From Phoebastria nigripes (lineage: Eukaryota; Chordata; Aves; Procellariiformes; Diomedeidae), in contig JAYKAV010002932.1 in NCBI GenBank assembly GCA_035582835.1, positions 482,625-546,624 on the forward strand: a stretch of 64,000 nucleotides of DNA. Reading direction: 5' to 3'. Under the pieces are notes generated by a model. The model did no database searches. It worked only from the letters and a program-made list of their open reading frames with translations, and was not told the origin of the DNA. This document shows, piece by piece, positions 38,001 through 48,230 of this stretch. The position numbers and the translations under genes were made by a program. Every line of letters starts with the position of its first letter. The first letter of the stretch is position 1.

Positions 38001-41000
38001 ACAGCGGGGAGCCGAGGCTAAAGGACCAGCTTTGGGAGCAGCCAGGCCATGGTCAGCATCTCCTGCTCACCGCGGCAGCACCAGCCCCACCGAGCAGAGG
38101 TGACAGGGTTTGCTGGCACTTTGGGGCAGCCATGTCCCCAGCTGTCTGTCACCACGGCTGCAGGCTCAGCTGGGGATGCGGTTCCTGCAGCCTTTGGGTC
38201 CTTGTCACACCGTGGGAAGCCGGTGACGGACCCAGGGCACAGCAGCTTGTCCCCAGGAGCCATCAGCCCTCTGCTGCGGCCAGGCAGGAGGAACGGTCCT
38301 CTCTGCTGCCATTCCCAAGGGGGATGAAGGTTGCACCATCCCACCCTGACTCTGCCAGGCCCCAGCCTGTTAGCTTCCTCATTAGCCAATTCCCATCACA
38401 TTTTAGAGAGAGAGAAGGCCCAAAGCTGCTAGCAGCCTCCAAAAGCAGAAAAAAAATCATCATCTGGGTTCAGGATTAGCTCCTTCAGTGCTCCCTTGGT
38501 GAAGGCAGGGCCAGCCCGGCTGCTGCCGCTGTTGCCTGGGGCTGCTGCGTGGTGCTCCAGCCTGCACGGAGCACACGTGGCCCCGTGCCGCTCCAGGGGA
38601 CGTGGAGTGGGAGAGACGTGGGGAGGATCTAGGGTGGTACGAGGGGCTCTGGGGGCAGGGGAGGGAGCCTGGAGAGGGTGGGAGGTGCTGCTGGAGTGAG
38701 GAGGCTGGACTGGGCGCTGTTGGGCAAGCAGGAGACTGGGTGTGGAGGGGGGACTTACTCGAGGCTTTGCAGACTGTGGTTCACCTTCAGAGCTTCGGCC
38801 AAGGCAACTGAGCCGTTGTCTCCTACNGAGTTGCTGGAGAGTCTAAGACACAAGAGGAAGAGAAGGTGTTATCGGCAGCCGTGCTGCAACCAGCTTAGAT
38901 CTGCNGGCAAAGGATTTATCTCCCCCAGGCTCTTTCTGCTCCAGCAGTAAGCAGGAACTTGCTGCNGTCTCATTTCCAACCTACATACACCTCTGTTCTT
39001 GTATCTTGGTTTTGAGTTGAAATAGCTTTTAATGTATCCACAGGGCCTGGAGACCTGCCGCTTGCCTCTGCTGGAGGGAAGACTCGGCCTCTCCTTTCTT
39101 TACGTGACTCCCTACGTCCCCGGAGGTATGGAGAGCATCTCCGCAGGGTCGCTCGGAAAGCAGCGCTGTGGTCCTTGCNGCCCTCCACCCACGCCAACCT
39201 CCTTGGGCAAAGCTAGCAGAGTCCTGCCTGCGTCGCCATGGCCCAGCCCCCTGCCCATCGCTCCTGCCCTCAGATCCCGGGAGACGTGACGCTGGCGTCA
39301 CCACCCCTCCACCTTGTGCTGCTCTTACGTCAGCTCCTTCAGGCTGCAGTTCTGCTTCAGCGCCTCTGCTATTTTCCTGGCACCGGGGGCTCCGATGGCA
39401 TTTTTCTGCAGGCTGCAAAGGTGAGGAAGGCACCTATGAATATCAGGTGTCACATCCCCATCAGTGGCACCTCGGTCTGCTGGGTGGCTGGGAGGGGGGA
39501 CAGCAGGTCCTAGTCACTCACTGCAGGGTCGTCAGCCGGTGGTTGGTCAACAGAGCCTCGGCCAGGAAAGTGGCACCATCCTCCTTGATGGCGTTGTGCT
39601 GCAGGCTGCAAGGAGAGAGGAGCGAAGCCGTGCACGGCAGCCACCGCAGTGGGGCGAGGGGCCGTGCAGGGTGGTGGTTGCCTGCCCTGGCGTTTGCTTG
39701 CCCCTGTCCCTGGTGTGAGAAGGACGTCCGGCCCCAGAGCATCCCTGCCCGGGGGTCTCCCTCCCTCCTCTCCCATGGGAGATGCCTCCTCCTGTGCACC
39801 AGCACCCTGTGAGCTCCCGTGCAAGGGATGGACCTGGACCTCAACCTCAACCTCAACCTGGACCCACTGAAGCAGGAGGGTCCCAACATCTCTGGCCCGG
39901 GGCTGTCCCAGTCACCGGGTCTCTGCTGGCTGCACTCATGCTCGCTGCCCAGCACAGCCAAACCAGGTTGTGCCCAGGGTCTCCCCACCTGCTGGCCCTC
40001 AAGGTGGGGAAAACCTTAATGGGACCAGAGAGGGCTGGAGGGGGCTTGTCCTGGGGATCTGCTCCCAGAGGTGCTGCAGAAGTTGAGACTTACTTCAGGG
40101 AGAGCAGGACTTGATTTTTTTTAAGCGCATCAGCCAGTGCTTTTGCTCCGGTGGGGCCAATGGAGTTGCTCCGCAGGCTGGGGCGAGATGGGCAGAAAAG
40201 CCAAGGTTAGCAAAGCCAGGGTGGCATGTGCCCAGTTTAAGCCAAATGCCTCCACGTGGCACAATCATCTCAGGCACTGCTGAGGTGGGACATCAGGCTG
40301 GCAGCTCGCAAGAGTTACGTTCACCTCTTAAGCGGTGGTGGCTTTGNGGGCTGGAGGCCCTCCCCAACTTGGTCAGGCCGGGTGGGATCCAGCCCCACTG
40401 TGGCCATGGGAATGGTTCCCGGTGGGGAATGCGTGCATGGCAGGAGCTGGTGAAGGGGGAACACTTACTCCAGTGCCGTCAGGCTCCTGTTCACCATCAG
40501 CGACCTGGCCAGAGCTTTGGCTCCCTTATTGCTGATCTGATTTTCTGCCAAGCTGCCCAGAAAAAGAAAAATCGGGTGTTTTTCAGGAGGAGAAAGAGAC
40601 TTTTGCAGCCCCTGGCATGTCCCAGGATGCAGCTGGGACGGGTGAGCAGAGGAAAGCCATGGGGAGCATTTGGTTTGTGGTACAACCACGCAAAGTGGAG
40701 GATGCTCCGAGGTCTGCTCTCCTGGGGTGGACACCAGGCAGGGGATTGCAAGGACAGGGTGGAAAGGGAGTTTCTAGACTTAAAATTCATTCGTGTCGTG
40801 AAAAGGGAGCTCAGATCGCAGCATGGGGGACTCTGCACAGCCACGAAGAAGGGCAGGGAGGTGGGGAAAATGGGGACCCATCTGTCTGGGGCGAGGCATC
40901 TCCCTGCACAGGGGTTGGGAGCCCGTCCCCTCCATACATCAGATGCTCCATGCAGAGCCTCGGGTGTCCAGCAAACAGCCGTGACCTTGGGAAGCAGTTT

Positions 41001-44000
41001 GTTGGGATAACCCATGGATTTCTACATAAATTGTTAGGAACAGCGAGGAGGCAGCGGTCCCAGGAAGGCTGGGCGAGACAGTCTGCCCAGCCACCACGAG
41101 GACACAGGGGGTAAGGTCACTGTGCCTGGGCGCAGGAGATTGTGTGGGGCTGCCCTTGTCACTAGGCACCCTGGGGAGCCACTGGGAGAGACGTTCCGGG
41201 AGGACCCTCACCCTGGTTTTGAGGTGCCCCCAGCTCCGCTCTGCATCCCCAGGAACAGCCTGTCTGCCCTGGGCCAGGTCCTACCTGAGCTTCTGGATCT
41301 GGCAGTCCTTCACGCTCAGCACGCTGCCCAGCAGCTCCATCACGTTGTCCTTAAACTGGTTATTGTCCAGCCTGGAGAAGATACAAAGGAAAGACCAAAA
41401 GGAAGTGTTTGGAGAACAAAGTGNAGAAAGGACTACACTCCCGTCACATCTGCCCATCACAGGTGGAAAAACTCAAGCACAGAAGCAGAGCTGACCCAGT
41501 GCCATCCCCAGGGCAGNTCTCTGCTGATGGACATGTTGGTGGGCCCATGTCTCCCATCGACACCCGGGATTTTGAGTCACAGCCCGGCGTCCCTGCTTGC
41601 TTCTCCTGGTGCAATCCGACCAGGACTCACCTGAGGTTGTGGCAGAAGAGGAGCTGGGAAAGCAGGCTCTTACAGACGCTGTAGGTGAGGCAGTTGGANA
41701 GGTTCGTCTCCTCCATGCAGATGTCAGAGACCTGCAGGAGATAAGCCAGGGCAGAGCAGTTCACGGGGGTGAGCATCCCAGCCAAGCTCTCATTCTTCAG
41801 TGCTTCTTCCACAGTCTTAGCGATCTCCATGTGCTGAATTTCGTACAGGCAGTGCATGGTGTTCACTGTCCGCGAGGAGATGACGTAGTCGGTGTTCAGG
41901 CAGCCCTGGAGGAAGCTTATCGCTTGGCTNCTGAAGCTGTTATGCTCGTCCTTCACCAGCAGCCACCCAGAGAGCAGCTTGTTCACCTGCGGGGAGAGGA
42001 GCCCAGAGAGAAAACGCACAAAGATGTCCAGCTGCCTGTCCTCTGCCTGCAGCGACCTCTGAACAGCACTCTTGAAGTGGTTGAGGAAACCCAACTTGGG
42101 CCAGGACATCCCGCTCTCCGTGAAGAGGTCNAATATTGCCCGCTTCGCAGCCGTGTAATAATAAATAGCCGCTAGAAACTCCTGTATGGTTAAGTGGGAG
42201 AAGTAGTAGGCTGTGAAGGACTGCATCTCTTCTTTGAGCAGGAGTCGACTGCACAAGCTGCTCTGCAGCAAGGAAAGGTCAATGCCGTACGCCTTCATGT
42301 CCTGCTCGTAAAACACGTATTTCTTTTTGAGCAGCCCATAGAAGGCCAGTCTGCCCAGGCTGCCCACTATCTTCTTGCTGTTGTTCACAGCCTGCTCGAT
42401 CCTGAGTGTTTCTCTTGGCTTTTCTGGCCAGTCGCTGCTCAGAGCCATTTTAAAATAATAGGAGTAGATTTCTGATAGGGTCTTGGGGATGACAGTTGTT
42501 TCTTGGGATTGATCAGTGCTATTTTTTAGGTAATAAGCGATTGAGGAGCCAGAAATCCAGCAAAAGCCAGGAACGGTGCACATGACATGTAACGACCTGT
42601 TAGCCCTGATGTGATGCAGGACTTGGCCGGATAGGTCTCTGTTGTCAAGGAACATCTGGTCCAAGAAGTCCTTCATCTCCGCAGCTCTGAAACCTCGTAT
42701 TTCCGTCATCCGGTCAACAAGCCCGCCGGGGATTTGACTGGCTGCTGTTGGCCGCGACGTGACCCAGACAGAAGCCTCCTGCAGCAGGTTGCCACGTATA
42801 ATGTTGGTGATCAGGTTGTCCACTTGGATCTCTTTTTTGGGATCGGTGCATACTACCGTGTTGGAAAAATCCAAAGGGGTCTTGAACTCATCCAAGCCGT
42901 CCAGGATCAGCAGGGTCCTGGCAGCTCCCGCCGAGATGCAGTTNGGCTCAGTGATGTGAGGGAACGCCGAGCAGATGAGCCTCTCGGCAGAGAGCTTCTC
43001 GTAGGTGTTGAGCTCCCGGAAGGTGAGGGGCAGCACAAAGATGATGTCCCTGTTGATCTCCCCCTTTGCCCAAGTGTAGACAAATAGCTTCACCAGTGTG
43101 CTTTTGCCAATCCCAGCCACTCCGATGGTGACAGAGATCCGAGGTGGGATGCTGACCTTGGAGAGAGGCAGGAAGAGCTTCTCCAGAGGGATGCTCTTGG
43201 ATACATTTCGTAGGCCTTTGGTGGCTTCAATCTGCNGGATGTCATGCTCCTTCTGCTGGATATCAGTCAAGCCTTCCACCAGCAGCAGGTTCGTGAGTCG
43301 CTGAAGGGGACCCGTCTCCAAGCCATTCCCATAGTAGCTTTGGAGGCTCTCCAGGTGCTTCTGCACCATGGGTTCTGCACAGAGAGAACGTAAACACAGA
43401 TTTGGTAACCGCAAATGCAAATGAGAGANGCTGCTTCACTTTTCTGCCATGCCCATGCAGAGGGGAAACTGCTCAGAGCCCTTACGTCCGGGCAGGAAGG
43501 TAGGTGCTGGGGCCCAGAGGGCACTAACAGGCTTAAATAGCCCTGACCAGCCTCACCCATTGGTCCAGNAGCCCATTTAAGCTCAGCCCTNGGCCTTCAG
43601 CCCCTGCCTAAGCTATGTTGTAGGAGCACTTGTCTACAGCGCCATCACCCCTTGTTGATCTGGACCTTGATCTTGGACCTCATCGCTCTGCACTTGCCTG
43701 GTGACCACTGGACTGTGTCTGAACCTGGCTGCCCTCGCTGGACCTGATCCTGACCTCTGGATTGACTTCCCGGCTTGACCTCAGCCCTGCCTCATCACCA
43801 TGGACTTGTNTGATGAGTTGGACTCCTGGCTGAACCTGGTNACCATCTCTGGACCTGTCCTGCTTACCTGGCTCAGGTACCATGACCCCTGGTACAGTGT
43901 ATTTAAACCCTCCAGCNAAGGCTGGACAAGCAGGGGATGGTGCTGTGAGAGATTCAGAGCAGACACCAGCCAAGGTTGGAGCCTTCCAANCAGGAGGGAA

Positions 44001-45190
44001 ACCAGGGAAACCTCTCCTGGCAAGAGGGTTGCAAGGAGAGCCTGAAGTTGGGGCAGCCACCAACGGATGGGGTCAGGGATGCCCAGCCGTCCTCCTCCTG
44101 CCATCCCCCTGTTCCCAGCCCAGCTGCTGGGAGTGACTGGTGTGATCTGGACGTTGAGGACATTAAAGACTCCTCGGGCTGCCCAGAGAGATGTGCTGAG
44201 GGCAGTGAGGGGCCTGGAGGAAAGTCCCTCAGACCTAGCAGAGAGCCCTTGTCACCCCCTGGCTGTGTCCTTCCCCAGCAGAGACCCTGAGATGGCACCG
44301 TCACTTGCATGGACACTCCCATCAGAGCTGCCAACGCTGCCCAGCTCTGCACATCTTGGGGTGCTCCAGCAAGCGCCCACAGCCACGACATATGTGCAGA
44401 CACCCCTCATTGGGTCCAAAGTGGACTGCCTACCATAGACAGTGATGTGAAGGTAGAGCTGGGAATTGGTGGTCTCGATGAAGGTCTGCAGGGACTGGGA
44501 GGCGTAGCTGCCCTTGCCAGCCAGGANGTCCACCACCGCCCTCACCTGCTCGGGCAGGGAGCTCGCCTCCTGCACCCGGCCGGCCTCCTCCNCCGTGAGG
44601 AGGTCCAGCCTCCGCAGGTAGGAGATGATCTCCTCCAGGAACTGCGGTGAGATGGACCTCACCAGCTGCTTGCGGTAGCGATTGATCCAAGCCTCTGCAG
44701 GAGAGGAGAGCAGGAGAGATGGGTCTTGTGCAAGCCCTGGGCACATTGCTCAGGGGTGATGGGGAAAGGCAGCAGTGGAGCACCCCGTCTGACTCTGAAG
44801 GTAGCAGGGGGTAAACCAGAGCCCTCCAGAGCGACCTGCCAAAGTCCTCCTTGAGGTGATGCCATCCCAAAGTTGTGGCAGGCTGTTTTGTTAGGAGCTG
44901 CTTGGTCAAGGCAGCAGCTATCAAAATTGGAGTCAAAGAAAGTGAAGAACGCAATCATGAAATGACTTTTCCTCCTGGAAACCAAGCCCATGGAGAGAGA
45001 AAAGTCTGAGCAAGATCATTTCTCTTCGGAGGCAGCCATTCCCCCTGTGCCAGCACAGTGGTCCCCAAGCCCTTGGACTGGGAACCGCTGTCAATCCTCA
45101 CACTCGGTGCCCCACCTCGTCCCATTTTTGAACCCAAAACTCCACCAAGATGATGGATCTCCGGCTGCCCTGCCACCACTCACCTTCCAT
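34911..45190 (-). CDS. NLRC3: NLRC3 (NLR family CARD domain containing 3), complete coding region
   Basis: Exons in transcript order (- strand): 45190-45184, 44694-44434, 43374-41631, 41371-41285, 40552-40469, 40177-40094, 39605-39522, 39412-39329, 38842-38759, 37876-37793, 37322-37239, 37132-37049, 36772-36689, 36388-36305, 36192-36109, 35869-35786, 35574-35491, 35001-34911. All have GT-AG borders and fit in phase; the sum is 3282 nt, about 1093 residues (human about 1065). Order: CARD-like domain (about 3-89), NACHT ATPase with Walker A GVAGIGKST (about 174-182) and Walker B LLILDGLDE (about 244-252), winged-helix region, then 15 LRR exons. NLRC3 is a cytosolic NLR known in mammals to restrain NF-kB/TRAF6, STING and PI3K-mTOR signalling. 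No stop or frameshift is seen; a few codons contain N. The start ATG is the least certain part. Confidence 0.94.
35491..41371 (-). CDS. NLRC3: NLRC3 leucine-rich-repeat exon array (14 exons)
   Basis: From 5' to 3': one 87-nt exon (41371-41285), then thirteen exons of exactly 84 nt (starts on the + strand 40469, 40094, 39522, 39329, 38759, 37793, 37239, 37049, 36689, 36305, 36109, 35786, 35491). All are phase 2, so each exon is one 28-residue ribonuclease-inhibitor-type repeat, e.g. SLAENQISNKGAKALARSL, DLRSNSIGPTGAKALADAL, DLQENAIGDEGTAALSAAL. The repeats line up one to one with human NLRC3 as I recall it. Introns are as short as about 106-112 nt. The repeat at 36109-36192 reads LQVASVGAAGAQ and lacks the usual Asn. 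A codon TAN at about 37111 is most likely Tyr. Confidence 0.94.
37448..37521. repeat. Imperfect short tandem repeat in an NLRC3 intron
   Basis: Repeated 'catctccattccctg' and 'catc(t/c)cca' units in the intron between two LRR exons. Small and degenerate. Confidence 0.5.
39836..39867. repeat. Short hexamer repeat (ctcaac)n in an NLRC3 intron
   Basis: Three perfect and two imperfect units of a CTCAAC/CTGGAC hexamer. Confidence 0.5.
41631..43374 (-). CDS. NLRC3: NLRC3 NACHT exon
   Basis: One 1744-nt exon (581 codons plus one base), with GTGCAG before it and GTGAGT after it. It opens with PMVQKHLESLQSYYGNGLE and contains Walker A GVAGIGKST, the LPLTFRELNTYEKL segment, Walker B LLILDGLDE, TPLDFSNTVVCTDPKKEI, sensor-like VTSRP, then GRLAFYGLLKKKYVFYEQD and AIxDLFTESGMSWPKLGFL, all close to mammalian NLRC3. 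It ends at FCHNL just before the LRRs. Five codons contain N and read as X; none forces a stop. Confidence 0.95.
44434..44694 (-). CDS. NLRC3: NLRC3 CARD-like exon
   Basis: A 261-nt exon between TCCTGCAG and GTAGGC, entering with two bases and leaving one. It encodes a helical, CARD-like domain: AWINRYRKQLVRSI, then QFLEEIISYLRRLDLLT, EEAGRVQ, LPEQVRAVVD and LAGKGSYASQSLQTFIETTN. The pattern (Leu-rich helices, 'LT-EEAGRVQ', 'A--LAGKGS-AS-SL') follows CARD helices 2-6. Human NLRC3 keeps the related EQVKALMDLLAGKGS segment but little before it, as I recall. The CARD would mediate death-fold contacts. Two codons contain N. Confidence 0.85.
45184..45190 (-). CDS. NLRC3: NLRC3 first coding segment (start codon proposal)
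   Basis: ATG GAA G followed by GTGAGT. The leftover G joins AG of the CARD exon to give GAG, so the protein would begin MEEAWINRYRKQ. No other in-frame ATG lies upstream in the open stretch to about 45290. The Kozak context is only partial (G at +4, C at -3). A possible acceptor CGCCCAG lies about 25 bases upstream, so this is probably the second, mostly untranslated exon. Confidence 0.55.
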
Positions 45191-48142
45191 CGGAGGCCTC
45201 CCGTGACATGGGCGATGCCTGGGCGAGGAGCGCTGTGTTAGCAGCAGCACAGCCGTCCCATGGACCACCCCGCGTCCCCCCGGCCGGCTCACAGCGTCAG
45301 TTGAGGCTCCTCAGCCTTTATCCATGTTCCTGGTGGAAGAAGAGGAGAAGCGTCAGGAGCAGCATGGGAGGGAGCCCACCTCGAGCTAATGTGGTGCTGA
45401 CTGTGGTTGAGCCAAGGGTCCATTTGTCAGCTTTTGGCTAAAACCAGAGTCCCTGGCGCTGTGGACCCAGCAGGGGCAGAGCCGGGACCATCACGCTGCA
45501 GCATCTTTGCCCAGACCTTGTGTGCCACAAACTTGGTGCCTTTACCACCACCACTTATGCCTTTCTCGGGCAGACAGTGATTGCACTAATTGCCAAGATG
45601 ATGCCCCCGTGCCATCCACGGGCCACCCGGCGAGCGCCTGAGTGCCACCACTGTCACCAGAGGGACATCAGGGCTGTGAACCGCTTGCGTTTTCCTTCGC
45701 CGTGTTGTGAAGGAAGTTGTGGGGCAGCAGGCAGAGCGACGAAGGGCCCGTTTCAGTTTNNAACCCACCTCGCCGCCGTCCAGAGCCTCCGTCAGGGCTT
45801 GCTGAGCGTGGCCAACACCACATCCTGTTGCAGAGCTCTCTAGGTGCTCCATTTTTGGCAGCACTGGTGAATCATTGCCTGGAGAAGGAGCATCTACCTG
45901 CTCCCTCCGCCTCGGCTGCTGCCAAACCATGCTGGGGGTTTAGTGTTTTATTTTTAAGAAGTGTATCCACTTACTGAGTCCAATTGTTTTTAGAGCAGAG
46001 GTGGAGAGGGAAATACCTCCACGCCCGAGAGTGCTCCTGGCTTCATCTCTGTTAGCAGATGGCACTGTGCTACGGCCTCTCCGTCAGCCCCAAAGTCATC
46101 TCCTGGAGCCGGCCAAGTCCAGGTGGGACCTTCTCAGCCCCAGGGGCTGTCTGATCACGGCAGCGATGCAAACGCAGTGTCCCGGTGCCCTGGCCCGTGT
46201 CCTGGCACGGCACCCTTTCCTCACCTCCACCCGGCNTTACAGGATGCTCTAGATCCACACGATCACCCGGTGCCGGTCAGAGGCACTGCAAGGAGGACCC
46301 TGCCTGCAGGCAGCATTGCCTTTGCCCAAACCCACTCCTGAGTGGGACGTGGGCACCATGGGGTCTTCGGTGCAGCCTCGCCAACGGGTGCAGGTAACGC
46401 TTGCTTTCTTTGGTCAAACCCAACCTCTTCCAGGGAGAAAGCACAAATGCAGCTCGACCAGGGAAACTTGGTAGAGTCTCTGGTCCATGGTGGAAGGTTA
46501 AGGTGCTTGGGACATCCCTTTTGCAGATTCCTCCCTTCATCCTCCTGCCAGGAGATCTATGCTGAGGTTTATTTCTCCCACCAGAAAACACAAGGGCTCA
46601 GCCACCAGCAGCAGCCCAGCCGTGCGGATGGTGGCCGGGCTGCAGGAGGGAGGACCGGGCACAGCCTCTCCCAGAGCCGAGTCCCTCACAGACCCCACTG
46701 GCTGGATCTCTCATCGAGACCCCTTCGCAGCACATCCTACGGAGCCGGGTAAGTGTCCAAGAGGTGCTGGGTGACAAAGCACCAGCCCATCCCCACCTGC
46801 CCNGATGGTTTCACACGTGGCTTGAACAAGCCCTCGTAGGGGTGGGGGGTGCTGTTGTAGCTGGGTGTGAACCCACAACCTTTCCCTTCAGGAGGAAANC
46901 CCGGGTCCTTCCGCTCTTCCTCGGCTGCCCAGCTCTGACCCCCTGGTTTCAGAGGTGGCAGAGGTCCACGCTGCCCCTGGCAGTGACGGTGGCCCCACAG
47001 CAAAGCCCTGTTCTCCGTACAGGGAGCAGCANGGCTACAGCAGCAGCTCGCCTTGCTCTTCACCCCCCAGGCAGTGGCTTGGTCAATTAAGACACCATAA
47101 ATTAAAGGAGCTCAGTGAGCAATTCACAGGGAAATTTTCAGCCTTTGATGTCTTCTTGTCTCTAACTGGCCTGGAAAGTACAAGTCTTTGCACGTAGCAG
47201 TCCCCAGGTCTCTCATCTTTGCTGTGCAACCAAGAACGCAGCCAAAATGCAAGGGGGTTTTGCTGCTTGCAGCGCTGTTCCCTGCAGCCCTTCCTCTGAA
47301 ACACGGCTACCGAGAAAAAGCCCTTTGATGGGGGGAAGCCTGCTCTAACACCAGAGTTTATTTGATGGTGTCCTCCGGTGCTACTTGAAAATGTGATCTC
47401 GCTGCTGGAAACCAGCAGCCGTGCGTCAGCTCGTGCAAAGGCATCTGACCGGGAGAATAAAGCAGCAAAAGAAATAATGCAGTGGCTGCAATTTTTTTCT
47501 GTTTCCAGTAGAAAAGTTTCAGGTGCACTCTAGGACCACCCAGTGACGCTGGAAGCTGCATCCTAGGAGGGTGAAGGGCGTTATCTACTCTTACACAAGC
47601 TGTCTGAAGCGTAGAGGCCAGTCAAAGCCAATCTCTATAACCCCCCACAGAGATCCGAGGTGTTTCCAGGATGCGACCCAGCCCATCCCGAGGCTGCTGG
47701 GATGAGTCGTCTTCTGAAAGTGCCAAACTCCCCNGTGCCTGAGACTGGAAAGCGGCGTCCAGGTCCATCCTGCATGCACCGAGCTCAGCCCTGGTTTTGC
47801 AGCTACTGCTTGGCCAGGATCAAGCAGGGACAAGTGCTCGTCCCTGCCCCCCCGGCAGCCGGAGAAGCAGTGATCCAGCGATGGTTTGTGTCTGCCCTGC
47901 CTTGCTGCCTGCATCCCCAGGGGCACCGGGATAGGAAGCTGGAGGGTGGGAGGCTGCCCAGCCGAACCGATGAATGGCGTCTGCAAGCCCCAGGGAGGGA
48001 AACAGCGGGGTTTGTTGGCAAGAACCTGGCATTAATGCTTTTTTTGCCTGGTGTGGTCCAAGAGCCCAGCCCAGGGGAAAATCCTCCTGTTAGAGGATGT
48101 CCAGTCAACACTGATGTGTCCTTCTAACAGCTTCAATCTGAT

Positions 48143-48230
48143 GTCCCACCATCCCCACGTCCCACCATCCCCACGTCCCACCATCCCCACGTCCCACCAT
48201 CCCCACGTCCCACCATCCCCACGTCCCACC
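48143..48230. repeat. Minisatellite, 16-bp unit, 5.5 copies
   Basis: Five perfect head-to-tail copies of GTCCCACCATCCCCAC at 48143, 48159, 48175, 48191 and 48207, then an 8-base partial copy. There are no spacers, so this is not CRISPR-like. Perfect identity suggests recent expansion and length variation between individuals. Confidence 0.95.

Noticed and set aside
40111..41010. Open frame of 299 codons on the + strand
   Set aside because: It lies opposite NLRC3 repeat exons and introns in GC-rich DNA, has no ATG at its start and resembles no family; a shadow frame.
48143..48230. CRISPR-like short repeats
   Set aside because: The 16-bp units are directly adjacent with no spacers, and the DNA is from a vertebrate.
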